From: Isoperla grammatica
Lineage: Eukaryota; Arthropoda; Insecta; Plecoptera; Perlodidae
DNA: 64,000 nucleotides
Assembly: GCA_945910005.1 (NCBI GenBank)
Contig: OX246742.1
Coordinates: forward strand, 46,604,402 to 46,668,401
Direction of reading: 5' to 3'
Both the position numbers and the translations under genes were made by a program. Each line of letters begins with the position of its first letter. Position 1 is the first letter of the stretch. The notes beneath the pieces were generated by a model that did not search any database, was not told the origin of the DNA, and saw only the letters and a list, made by a program, of their open reading frames with translations. This document shows positions 13,284 to 25,700 of the stretch, one piece after another.

Positions 13284-15448
13284 CAGCTGGGCTGCTCTGC
13301 TGAAACAAATACAACAGTATTATCACAGATTACTAGTTATAACAGCTGGGCTGCTCTGCTGAAACAAATACAACAGTATTGTCACAGATCACTAGTTATA
13401 ACAGCTGGGCTGCCCTGCTGAAACAAATACAACAGTATTGTCACAGATTACTAGTTATAACAGCTGGGCTGCTCTGCTGAAACAAATACAACAGTATTGT
13501 CACAGATTACTAGTTATAACAGCTGGGCTGCTCTGCTGAAACAAATACAACAGTATTGTCACAGATTACTAGTTATAACAGCTGGGCTGCTCTGCTGAAA
13601 CAAATACAACAGTATTGACACAGATTACTAGTTATAACAGCTGGGCTGCTCTGCTGAAACAAATACAACAGTATTGTCACAGATTACTAGTTATAACAGC
13701 TGGGCTGCTCTGCTGAAACAAATACAACAGTATTGTCACAGATTACTAGTTATAACAGCTGGGCTGCTCTGCTGAAACAAATACAACAGTATTGTCACAG
13801 ATCACTAGTTATAACAGCTGGGCTGCTCTGCTGAAACAAATACAACAGTATTGTCACAGATTACTAGTTATAACAGCTGGGCTGCTCTGCTGAAACAAAT
13901 ACAACAGTATTGTCACAGATCACTAGTTATAACAGCTGGGCTGCTCTGCTGTAACAAATACAACAGTATTGTCACAGATCACTGGTTATAACAGCTGAAC
14001 TGCTCTGCTGAAACAAATACAACAGTACTGTCACAGATTACTAGTTATAACAGCTGGGCTGCCCTGCTGAAACAAATACAACAGTATTGTCACAGATTAC
14101 TAGTTATAACAGCTGGGCTGCCCTGCTGAAACAAATACAACAGTATTGTCACAGATCACTAGTTATAACAGCTGAACTGCTCTGCTGAAACAAATACAAG
14201 AGTATTGTCACAGATTATTAGTTATAACAGCTGGGCTGCTCTGCTGAAACAAATACAACAGTATTGTCACAGATCACTAGTTATAAAAGCTGGGCTGCTC
14301 TGCTGAAACAAATACAACAGTATTGTCACAGATCACTAGTTATAACAGCTGGGCTGCCCTGCTGAAACAAATACAACAGTATTGTCACAGATTACTAGTT
14401 ATAACAGCTGGGCTGCTCTGCTGAAACAAATACAACAGTATTGTCACAGATTACTAGTTATAACAGCTGGGCTGCTCTGCTGAAACAAATACAACAGTAT
14501 TGTCACAGATCACTAGTTATAACAGCTGAACTGCTCTGCTGTAACAAATACAACAGTATTGTCACAGATTACTAGTTATAACAGCTGGGCTGCTCTGCTG
14601 AAACAAATACAACAGTATTGTCACAGATTACTAGTTATAACAGCTGGGCTGCTCTGCTGAAACAAATACAACAGTATTGTCACAGATCACTAGTTATAAC
14701 AGCTGGGCTGCTCTGCTGAAACAAATACAACAGTATTGTCACAGATCACTAGTTATAACAGCTGGGCTGCTCTGCTGAAACAAATACAACAGTATTGTCA
14801 CAGATCACTAGTTATAACAGCTGGGCTGCCCTGCTGAAACAAATACAACAGTATTGTCACAGATTACTAGTTATAACAGCTGGGCTGCTCTGCTGAAACA
14901 AATACAACAGTATTGTCACAGATTACTAGTTATAACAGCTGGGCTGCTCTGCTGTAACAAATACAACAGTATTGACACAGATTACTAGTTATAACAGCTG
15001 GGCTGCTCTGCTGAAACAAATACAACAGTATTGTCACAGATCACTAGTTATAACAGCTGGGCTGCTCTGCTGAAACAAATACAACAGTATTGTCACAGAT
15101 TACTAGTTATAACAGCTGGGCTGCTCTGCTGAAACAAATACAACAGTATTGTCTCAGATCACTAGTTATAACAGCTGGGCTGCTCTGCTGAAACAAATAC
15201 AACAGTATTGTGACAGATCACTATGTAGTTATAACAGCTGGGCTGCTCTGTTGAAACAAATACAACAGTATTGTCACAGATCACTAGTTATAACAGCTGG
15301 GCTGCTCTGCTGAAACAAATACAACAGTATTGTGACAGATCACTATGTAGTTATAACAGCTGGGCTGCTCTGTTGAAACAAATACAACAGTATTGTCACA
15401 GATCACTAGTTATAACAGCTGGGCTGCTCTGTTGAAACAAATACAACA
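13284..15448 (-). repeat. 59-bp satellite, right arm, about 37 copies
   Basis: The unit reads cagctgggctgctctgctga, aacaaatacaacagtattgt, cacagattactagttataa (59 bp). Copies are highly uniform, with a T/C variant (gattact/gatcact), a few 'ctgaact' units, and two units near 15225 and 15349 with a TATG insertion (cactatgtagtt). Same family as 2862-3110 on the opposite strand. Confidence 0.97.
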
Positions 15449-15755
15449 TTCCTTCCCACAGTCTTTAGAGGTCGTACAAATATCTCTTCTCACCCACCCC
15501 TCACGCTTTCAGTTCTTCCCCAGATATTTCTTCCCGCAGTCTCGCCGTTCCGAACGTAAACACTAAACAGTGTAGACAGCCGAGCCGCGCGTTATATTAG
15601 TATTACCTATTCTATTAATAACCGTGACATGCAAAACAAATTACACATTCATAAAAGCATCACTTTTTCGGGACTTATTAAGAAATGTGTGAACTCCATC
15701 AGAAATGTGTGAATGGGTGAAAAGAGATCGAGACGAGTAAATGTTATTCTGTGAA
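15449..15755. other. Unique spacer between the two right-arm satellites
   Basis: Inverted, diverged counterpart of about 2415-2680. It joins the 147-bp array through gttattctgtgaatcgtact, mirroring the left junction at 2400-2435. Confidence 0.6.
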
Positions 15756-17965
15756 TCGTACTTATGTGACGAAGCTACTTGACCTACGACGAGGAGTGTT
15801 GCCGGCATTATGAACAGCTGATTAATAAGGAAGTAAGGCTTCTGATTAGTGGGTGCAATGGTGGAAACAAGCTATAGCTGCTCGTAATACTGGCCCTTAG
15901 AATCGTACTTATGTGACGAAGCTACTTGACCTACGACGAGGAGTGTTGCCGGCATTATGAACAGCTGATTAATAAGGAAGTAAGGCTTCTGATTGGTGGT
16001 TGCAATGGTGGAAACAAGCTATAGCTGCTCGTAATACTGGCCCTTAGAACCGTACTTATGTGACGAAGCTACTTGACCTACGACGAGGAGTGTTGCCGGC
16101 ATTATGAACAGCTGATTAATAAGGAAGTAAGGCTTCTGATTGGTGGTTGCAATGGTGGAAACAAGCTATAGCTGCTCGTAATACTGGCCCTTAGAACCGT
16201 ACTTATGTGACGAAGCTACTTGACCTACGACGAGGAGTGTTGCCGGCATTATGAACAGCTGATTAATAAGGAAGTAAGGCTTCTGATTGGTGGTTGCAAT
16301 GGTGAAAACAAGCTATAGCTGCTCGTAATACTGGCCCTTAGAATCGTACTCATACAACGAAGCTACTTGACCTACGACGAGGAGTGTTGCCGGCATTATG
16401 AACAGCTGATTAATAAGGAAGTAAGGCTTCTGATTGGTGGTTGCAATGGTGAAAACAAGCTATAGCTGCTCGTAATACTGGCCCTTAGAATCGTACTTAT
16501 GTGACGAAGCTACTTGACCTACGACGAGGAGTGTTGCCGGCATTATGAACAGCTGATTAATAAGGAAGTAATGCTTCTGATTGGTGGTTGCAATGGTGGA
16601 AACAAGCTATAGCTGCTCGTAATACTGGCCCTTAGAATCGTACTTATGTGACGAAGCTACTTGACCTACGACGAGGAGTGTTGCCGGCATTATGAACAGC
16701 TGATTAATAAGGAAGTAAGGCTTCTGATTGGTGGTTGCAATGGTGGAAACAAGCTATAGCTGCTCGTAATACTGGCCCTTAGAACCGTACTTATGTGACG
16801 AAGCTACTTGACCTACGACGAGGAGTGTTGCCGGCATTATGAACAGCTGATTAATAAGGAAGTAAGGCTTCTGATTGGTGGTTGCAATGGTGAAAACAAG
16901 CTATAGCTGCTCGTAATACTGGCCCTTAGAACCGTACTTATGTGACGAAGCTACTTGACCTACGACGAGGAGTGATGCCGGCATTATGAACAGCTGATTA
17001 ATAAGGAAGTAAGGCTTCTGATTGGTGGTTGCAATGGTGGAAACAAGCTATAGCTGCTCGTAATACTGGCCCTTAGAATCGTACTCATGTGACGAAGCTA
17101 CTTGACCTACGACGAGGAGTGTTGCCGGCATTATGAACAGCTGATTAATAAGGAAGTAAGGCTTCTGATTGGTGGTTGCAATGGTGAAAACAAGCTATAG
17201 CTGCTCGTAATACTGGCCCTTAGAACCGTACTTATGTGACGAAGCTACTTGACCTACGACGAGGAGTGTTGCCGGCATTATGAACAGCTGATTAATAAGG
17301 AAGTAAGGCTTCTGATTGGTGGTTGCAATGGTGAAAACAAGCTACAGCTGCTCGTAATACTGGCCCTTAGAATCGTACTCATGTGACGAAGCTACTTGAC
17401 CTACGACGAGGAGTGTTGCCGGCATTATGAACAGCTGATTAATAAGGAAGTAAGGCTTCTGATTGGTGGTTGCAATGGTGGAAACAAGCTATAGCTGCTC
17501 GTAATACTGGCCCTTAGAATCGTACTTATGTGACGAAGCTACTTGGCCTACGACGAGGAGTGTTGCCGGCATTATGAACAGCTGATTAATAAGGAAGTAA
17601 GGCTTCTGATTGGTGGTTGCAATGGTGAAAACAAGCTATAGCTGCTCGTAATACTGGCCCTTAGAATCGTACTTATGTGACGAAGCTACTTGGCCTACGA
17701 CGAGGAGTGTTGCCGGCATTATGAACAGCTGATTAATAAGGAAGTAAGGCTTCTGATTGGTGGTTGCAATGGTGAAAACAAGCTATAGCTGCTCGTAATA
17801 CTGGCCCTTAGAATCGTACTTATGTGACGAAGCTACTTGACCTACGACGAGGAGTGTTGCCGGCATTATGAACAGCTGATTAATAAGGAAGTAAGGCTTC
17901 TGATTGGTGGTTGCAATGGTGAAAACAAGCTATAGCTGCTCGTAATACTGGCCCTTAGAATCGTT
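15756..17965 (-). repeat. 147-bp satellite array, right arm, about 15 copies
   Basis: Same 147-bp family as 1-2414 but inverted; for example gccggcattatgaacagctg recurs every 147 bp from 15801. Copies share the A/T single-base variants seen on the left (ggtggaaac versus ggtgaaaac). The array ends sharply at about 17965, where unrelated DNA starts; this is the only outer boundary of the structure visible here. Confidence 0.95.
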
Positions 17966-19261
17966 CACTCTTACAAAAGAATGCAAGCTGACAAAACACT
18001 GACTGCTTTACGGTATATCATACGAATTCATTTAGCATAATTTTTCTGGTAATTCCTTTATTGTTTTTCTCAAATTGAACTTTTCACATTGACCTCTTGG
18101 GAACATCCAATATCTTGTCGTAAAGGACTTTGCCGGTGGAAGCGTATGCTTCTCGTTCTCCCTTTTACTACGTCCTTATACTTGTCCCTATCCTGCAATC
18201 AACCCCCGAGGCCAGTTGTCGACTAGGTACGTTCGATAAACACCAAATTTTAATAAATAAAGGAATTTGTGTTTTTTTTGTGTGTACAAAACCACCTCGT
18301 ACCGGTAATCCAAAATCCAAAATCAGTGATACAATCTTAGCCCCCTTAGCCGAAAGTGCGGTATTTTTAATTCTGATGATTTAATTTAATATTTATTCAA
18401 AAGTTCCTCAAGAAGGTTACATATAATAATTGACGATGTATTTTGTTACGTTTATATGTAATATATCAAATCAAATCTACGGACAGAAATTACAACCTTG
18501 AGCGTCAGTATACAAATGTAATTCATAGTAAATATTTCAATTACTTCGCAAGTTCGCATTTCATAATTGTATCAATGTGTAAACTGCAATTACAAAATAC
18601 AATTACAATAACAACAATTGAAACTATATTCGCTCGCCTCATTCGCGTGCATGGAAACGCGACTTTACGTCGGACGAATTGCCCACTCATATAATTATTT
18701 GAAACTATCGATTCATTAATTTGTTGTCTCGTTTGTCTAGTGGGTTTGTGATGATAATGATTCTTGTTGATTGATTGATTGATTGATTGATATTTGGGCT
18801 TAAAGACTCATATTTTTGCAACTTGGCTAATCGAGACGATGAGTGGGTGAAATATGAAGATGAAATAGGGGGGTGTTTGGAGGAAAGGGACTCGTTTCTA
18901 TTATTGCAATCATGTATCCGAGACGATGAAGGGTGGTAGATGAAGATGAAGGACAGTTTAAAAAAACATGCTTTCTACAGGCTTCGAGCACAGGTCTCTT
19001 GGTGGCTTAAAAATTGAAATTGAAATTAAAAATGCACATAGTATCTTGTGACTTAATATTGGTGTGCACGCTCATCCCTCAACGCGACCGTATTTGATTC
19101 CGAGCTCGACAAACAGAATTCCCTTGCTAGCGACGTTATCAATCGAGCGATCAGATAGGAATGTAGACTAAGACTTGGCAACTATGGCATTAGGTAAATA
19201 TTGCAACCTTCTATCACAGTCTATCAGTCACAGACTGCATTATTGATTTTCTTTCTACCAA
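17966..19261. other. Intergenic DNA with simple repeats
   Basis: AT-rich, no gene recognised. A (TTGA)n-like run lies at 18768-18790, followed by two diverged copies of a 'gagacgatga ... tgaagatgaa' phrase (18833 and 18919). The two open frames of 83-84 codons near 18130-18690 show no family resemblance. Confidence 0.5.
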
Positions 19262-19335
19262 TGGAGGCAGCTCAGCGGTAACGCGCGACACTCGTAATCA
19301 GTAGGGCGCTGGTTCGAGACCGGTCACCGGCACTT
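19262..19335 (+). repeat. tRNA-like SINE head (tRNA-Thr(CGT)-like)
   Basis: An A-box-like stretch (gctcagcggtaacgcg) is followed by a CTCGTAA anticodon-loop-like heptamer and a good B box (ggttcgagacc, 19311-19321). The arms do not pair well enough for a working tRNA, so this reads as the tRNA-derived head of a SINE or a tRNA pseudogene. No clear tail or target duplication was seen. Confidence 0.45.
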
Positions 19336-19619
19336 CTGAAAGATTTGTTTCAGGGATCGTCTCAGCCACAAGGTGAATGCTGGGATCGAGTCCCGCTAAT
19401 AGCCCTCAGACATTCGTCCCAACTATCAAAATAATAAATATTCAAATAATAAACACATGTATATATATTACAAGATGTCCGTTTCCAAAATTGTTAGGGT
19501 CAAAACATTATTATAGTTACTATAATGCAAATATACTTAATGAGAGCGCAACACGTTGCCATTGATTTAATAACAGCTTCACAACATTAGTTTCCAATCA
19601 GAACAATAAGTATTCACTT

Positions 19620-19910
19620 TGAAACATATCAGGGTTTAGTTAATAAATGACGCGTATTTTGTTGATGGGGTATTATTTCCCTCACGGAGGTTCGAACCTG
19701 GGTCTTTAACTCAAAAACTGTAGGTTGTCACGCAGATAAGAAGTGTTATTTACATAGGTTGTATATAACGAATTAAGCATTTACTATGGGTGGCGCGAAA
19801 CATATTAGGGTTTAGTTAACAAATTATGTGCCTATGGTTAATGGGGTATTATTTCCCTAACGGAGTTACGAACCTGGGTCAATTACTCAAAAACTGTGGG
19901 GTGTCACGCA
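19620..19910 (+). repeat. Two direct copies of a 120-bp sequence
   Basis: 19620-19739 and 19795-19910 share 'agggtttagttaa', 'atggggtattatttccct' and 'actcaaaaactgt' in the same order, with about 175 bp between starts. The first copy contains the perfect palindrome aggttcgaacct. Probably remnants of a dispersed repeat. Confidence 0.7.
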
Positions 19911-19934
19911 GTTTGGAAAACATGTGTGTGTAGA

Positions 19935-20502
19935 CAGGGGCGGACTGGGATGAAAAAGGCCCGGGATGTTGGGTTTCAGGGGGGCCCGCACGAGGTGGTG
20001 TAGCGCAGCTGGGGTCTGGGGCGAAGCCCCAGCCGCCGGAGGCAAATACGCCGTAGGCGTAACATTTTTGTGTGGGTTGCATTGAATTTTCTGGCATAAA
20101 ATGCAATTTTAGGGCGCGATTAACAGAGGTCATCCTTCCAGTAGCTCTTCCGGGCGTGTTATTCAAATTTTAAGAAAACGATATTCGTGGTAGGCCTACG
20201 GCCATTGCCCATTAGTATTACTGACAAGTACTAAATACTGTCACTCACACACGCGAGCGAATTTGACAAGGTTTTCTGGGCGACGGGGGGCCCTTAGTCA
20301 CCAAGGCGCGGACACGCGGCGCGCGGTATTTCAAAATAATACTTATAGAGTAGGGATAAGATTTTTTTAGCAATATACAGAGAAGTATTTACACCATAGA
20401 AACTTTGTGGTGGCTGAACCCGGGACTAGAGACTAGAAACCGGGGGCCCGGACTGCCAAACGGCCCGGATTTGCCCAGGGGCCTATAGCCAGTCCGCGCC
20501 TG
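19935..20502. mobile_element. hAT-like non-autonomous DNA element (MITE)
   Basis: Terminal inverted repeats are caggggcggactgg and (reverse complement of the right end) caggcgcggactgg, 13 of 14 matching. The 568-bp interior is GC-rich and contains tctggggcgaagccccagcc, a phrase nearly repeated in the element at 27702-28384. No 8-bp target duplication is visible (tgtgtaga versus ctcaacac), so the flank may have rearranged. It has no transposase. Confidence 0.65.
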
Positions 20503-20965
20503 CTCAACACAACGCAAGAGACTTGCTGTCACTCGGAAATAACTCAAAGTAGACCAAATACCCCCGTTTTTGTTTTAAGATAATTTAAAAGCACACTTAC
20601 TTTAATTTATGTTGTCAATTTCAGCCAAATATCATTATAAGTGAAGTTTCAATCGATCGAATTTAAGCCTCAACACAACGCAAAATACCTGCTATCACAC
20701 GGAAATAACTCAAAAAGTAGGCCAGTTACCCCCATTTTGTTTTTTAGATAATTGAAAAGCTCACTGGCCATAATGTATGTAGTGAATTTCACCCAAAAAT
20801 CATTAAGTTTCAATGGATCGAATTTTAGCCTCAACACAACGCAAAATACCTGCTGTCACACGCAAATAACGCACTAAGTAGGACGGTTACCTCCGTTTTT
20901 AATTTGAGATAATTAAAAAGCACACTTACTTTAGTGTGTGTTGTCAATTTCAGCCAAATATGTTT
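20503..20965 (+). repeat. Tandem repeat of about 160-166 bp, 2.8 copies
   Basis: The word ctcaacacaacgcaa starts at 20503, 20669 and 20830; copies share 'ggaaataactcaaa'-like and 'agataattnaaaagc' blocks. Copy one directly abuts the hAT-like element. Confidence 0.85.
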
Positions 20966-21129
20966 GAGTCTTTTGGCCAGCTCGCTCGCTTTATTTAATG
21001 ACACGTCCTTTTTTTTACGGTAGGAAGGACCTCCCCGGAACAACAAAGCACAATCACATCCATATGTTCCCAATTGCGTTTACACTTCTCACTGCGCATA
21101 CAAAATATGGGGTCAACTTCTCACTGGAT

Positions 21130-22150
21130 GGCATTGTACTTCACTGTTCTACGGAGATCCACTTCAGCTGTCAAACTGTGAAATGTTTACAACGTGCCGG
21201 AATAGAACTATGAGAAGAGGCGACTGTGAAGGGGTTAGAAACTGCAAAAGCACTATTTTAAAATTACAACGCAGTATCAAGTTCTATAAATGCAACCATT
21301 TTGCAAGGGGGAGGGGGGCAACCTATGCAAGCTCGGGGGGCAAGCTACCCTTCTGCCCCCCACCCCCTCGCGGTTCCAACGCCGCTGGATCTTACCTCTG
21401 AAAGCACCGAGGATTGGGATCGAGCTCGCCTGCCACTATGAATGTCTAACGCACTCTGTCGGAAATCATCCTCCTTAGTGCCCATTCTCTACGCTAGATA
21501 GTGACTTGAATGTACGTGTACGTGTAACGTGTCATTGTGTGAGTGTATCGTTCTATGTGTGTGTGAGGGAGGGACTTGACAACGCCCATATGAAAAAAAG
21601 AAAATGGTGAACCATTCTGTATTCAAAGCTAAGAGAAACGAACTTGCAATGCAAGTAAAAAATACATATTATAAATAAATCAAAATAACTAAATACTACC
21701 CAAAATAAGGGAATAATCGCTATGTAACAATGTATTTAAAACATAACTGTAAACAAGACAACAGTATGTTTCACCCTGTGGGGGGGGGGTGGGGGTGATC
21801 TACATATCAATTAAACTAGCATTATAATAATCACATTTAAATTTTGAGTACGTTTCTGTTTAAATACACTTCCAAAACAAATTATATTATCACTGTTGAC
21901 CAGACAGAATTAAAATGAGTACCATGGATTAAACATGAAAAGCAGAAACATGCAACAACAAAACCCCTAATATAAATAAAAGTATTCAACAGTGTTATTT
22001 TATTGTGGAAACCTGCAAAGGGACAATCAATGCCGCTCTCATGTGACTGTCTAGGTTTGGAGTAGTCGCGATGGAATCAGGTAGCTACCAAGCATTGATT
22101 TTCTGACCTTTCTGCATCTCCTACGTCCCTGATACTCGGCTCGACTTGAA
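21130..22150 (+). repeat. Segmental duplication, copy A
   Basis: About 1 kb aligns in the same orientation with 27682-30430. Shared landmarks include cttcagctgtcaaactgtga (21164; 28394), tctaacgcactctgtcggaa (21445; 29591), gggacttgacaacgcccata-like (21571; 29660) and ctctcatgtgactgtctagg (22036; 30315). Copy A lacks the two transposon insertions of copy B. No gene was recognised in it. Confidence 0.85.
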
Positions 22151-22740
22151 GCTTTCAGCCAGCCACACAGACGGAGTGTGGCGATCAAATAATATAACAA
22201 CAACCACTCTATAAATCACACACACAGAAAGGGAACAGGAAAATGCGTGTTGAGAACAAGGTAGAAAAAAAGAGGTAACACATATGTCTATCCGTATTGG
22301 TTCTCAATACATGTTTCTTTAACAAAGATTGATCGATTGATTGATGGATTGATTGATTTACACAACAGTTTGGTAAATATTTTTGGGTATATAAGCCATA
22401 ACGCTCATTTTACCGCAGTTTTGGGTACATAACTAAATCGGGGGTGGGTGAGAACATGATTGTATTTACTCCACTGACATTTCTGCACTGATTATTATCC
22501 GATAAGCTTCCTGATCTTTTTTCTTATCAATGTGTATGTTACCTACTGATTATCAAATCAGATTGAGCCAAACAATAATAGGGTGAGAGCAGGGGATGTG
22601 TTTGAATGACTTATGACATATCGTGCGTGGGTGTCATGTGGTGTGAGGGTGTAACAAGTTCGATGTTATGGCGTTGTTTTGGTGTTCACCCAGAAATATG
22701 TTTAAATTCAAAAGGAACCATTAAACAATTTACACTCAAG
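22150..22740. other. Unique DNA left of the minisatellite
   Basis: Contains a short (TTGA)n-like tract near 22330-22360 and nothing gene-like. The minisatellite starts abruptly after tttacactcaag. Confidence 0.5.
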
Positions 22741-25700
22741 TCCCTAGATACTGTACGCCTAGAAGCCACGTCCCTAGATGCCGTACGCCTAGAAGCCACG
22801 TCCCTAGATGCCGTACGCCTACAACCCACGTCCCTAGATGCCGTACGCCTAGAACCCACGTCCCTAGATGCCGTACGCCTAGAACCCACGTCCCTAGTTG
22901 CCGTACGCCTAGAACCCACGTCCCTAGATGCCGTACGCCTAGAACCCACGTCCCTAGATGCCGTACGCCTACAACCCACGTCCCTAGATGCCGTACGCCT
23001 ACAACCCACGTCCCTAGATGCCGTACGCCTAGAAGCCACGTCCCTAGATGCCGTACGCCTACAACCCACGTCCCTAGATGCCGTACGCCTAGAACCCACG
23101 TCCCTAGATGCCGTACGCCTAGAACCCACGTCCCTAGTTGCCGTACGCCTAGAACCCACGTCCCTAGATGCCGTACGCCTAGAACCCACGTCCCTAGATG
23201 CCGTACGCCTACAACCCACGTCCCTAGATGCCGTACGCCTACAACCCACGTCCCTAGATGCCGTACGCCTACAACCCACGTCCCTAGATGCCGTACGCCT
23301 AGAAGCCACGTCCCTAGATGCCGTACGCCTACAACCCACGTCCCTAGATTCCGTATGCCTACAACCCACGTCAGTAGATACCGTACGCCTAGAACCCACG
23401 TCCATAAATTCCGTATGCCTACAACCCACGACCATAGATTCCGTATGCCTACAACCCACGTCCCTAGATACCGTACGCCTACAACCCACTTCCCTAGATA
23501 CCGTACGCCTAGAACCCACGTCCCTAGATGCCGTACGCCTAGAACCCACGTCCCTAGTTGCCGTACGCCTAGAACCCACGTCCCTAGATGCCGTACGCCT
23601 AGAACCCTCGTCCCTAGATGCCGTACGCCTAGAACCCACGTCCCTAGATGCCGTACGCCTTAAACCCACGTCCCTAGATGCCGTACGCCTAGAACCCAGG
23701 TCCCTAGATGCCGTACGCCTTAAACCCACGTCCCTAGATGCCGTACGCCTAGAACCCAGGTCCCTAGATGCCGTACGCCTAGAACCCACGTCCCTAGATG
23801 CCGTACGCCTAGAACCCACGTCCCTAGATGCCGTACGCCTTAAACCCACGTCCCTAGATGCCGTACGCCTAGAACCCAGGTCCCTAGATGCCGTACGCCT
23901 AGGACCCACGTCCCTAGATGCCGTACGCCTAGAACCCACGTCCCTAGATGCCGTACGCCTAGAACCCTCGTCCCTAGATGCCGTACGCCTAGAACCCACG
24001 TTACTAGATGCCGTACGCCTAGAACCCACGTCCCTAGTTGCCGTACGCCTACAACCCACGTCCCTAGATGCCGTACGCCTAAAACCCACGTCCCGAGATG
24101 CCGTACGCCTTAAACCCACGTCCCTAGATGCCGCACGCCTAGAACCCACGTCCCTAGATGCCGTACGCCTAGAACCCACGTCCCTAGATGCCGTACGCCT
24201 AGAACCCTCGTCCCTAGATGCCGTACGCCTAGAACCCACGTTACTAGATGCCGTACGCCTAGAACCCACGTCCCTAGTTGCCGTACGCCTACAACCCACG
24301 TCCCTAGATGCCGTACGCCTAAAACCCACGTCCCGAGATGCCGTACGCCTTAAACCCACGTCCCTAGATGCCGTACGCCTAGAACCCACGTCCCTAGATG
24401 CCGTACGCCTACAACCCACGTCCCTAGATGCCTTACGCCTAGAACCCACGTCCCTAGATGCCGTACGCCTACAACCCACGTCCCTAAATGCCGTACGCCT
24501 AGAACCCACGTCCCTAGATGCCGTACGCCTACAACCCACGTCCCTAGATGCCGTACGCCTAAAATCCAAGTCCCTAGATGCCGTACGCCTAGAACCCACG
24601 TCCCTAGATGCCGTACGCCTACAACCCACGTCCCTAGATGCCGTACGCCTACAACCCACGTCCCTAGATGCAGTACGCCTAGAACTCACGTCCCTAGATG
24701 CCGTACGCCTAGAACCCACGTCCCTAGATGCCGTACGTCTACAACCCACGTCCCTTGATGCCGTATGCCTAGAACCTACGTTACTAGATGCCGTACGCCT
24801 AGAACCCACGTCCCTAGATGCCGTACGCCTAGAAGCCACGTCCCTAGATGCCGTACGCCTAGAACTTACGTAACTAGATGCCGTACGCCTAGAACTTACG
24901 TAACTAGATGCCGTACGCCTAGAACCTACGATCCTAGATGCCGTACGCCTAGAACCCACGTCCCTAGATGCCGTACGCCTAGAACCCACGTCCCTAGAGG
25001 CCGTACGCCTAGAACCCACGTCCTTAGATGCCGTACGCCTAGAACCCACGTCCCTAGATGCCGTTGGCCTACAACCCACGTCCCTAGATGCCGTTGGCCT
25101 ACAACTCACGTCCCTAGATGCCGCACGCCTGGAACCCACGTTCCTAGATGCCGTACGCCTAGAACCCAAGTCCCTAGATGCCGTACGCCTAGAACCCACG
25201 TCCCTTGATGCCGTACGCCTAAAACCCACGTCCCTAGATGCCGTACGCCTAGAACCAACGTCCCTAGATGCCGTACGCCTAGAACCCACGTTCCTTGATG
25301 CCGTACGCCTAGAACCCACGTCCCTAGATGCCGTACGCCTAGAACCCACGTTCCTTGATGCCGTACGCCTAGAATTCACGTTCCTAGATGCCGTACGCCT
25401 ACAACCAACGTCCCTAGATGCCGTACGCCTAGAACGCACGTCCCTGGATGCCGTACGCCTACAACCCACGTTACTAGATGCCGTACGCCTAGAACCCACG
25501 TCCTTTGATGCCTTTCGTCTAGAACTTATGTTACTAGATGCCGTACGCCTAGAACGCACGTCCCTAGATGCCGTACGCCTACAACCCACGTCCCTAGATG
25601 CCGTACGCCTAGAACCCTCGTCCCTAGATGCCGAACGCCTAGAACTTACGTAACTACATGCCGTTCGCCTACAACCCACGTCCCTAGATGCCGTACGCCT

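Noticed and set aside
19262..19335. Functional tRNA gene
   Set aside because: The B box is good, but anticodon and acceptor stems do not pair properly; more likely a SINE head or tRNA pseudogene.
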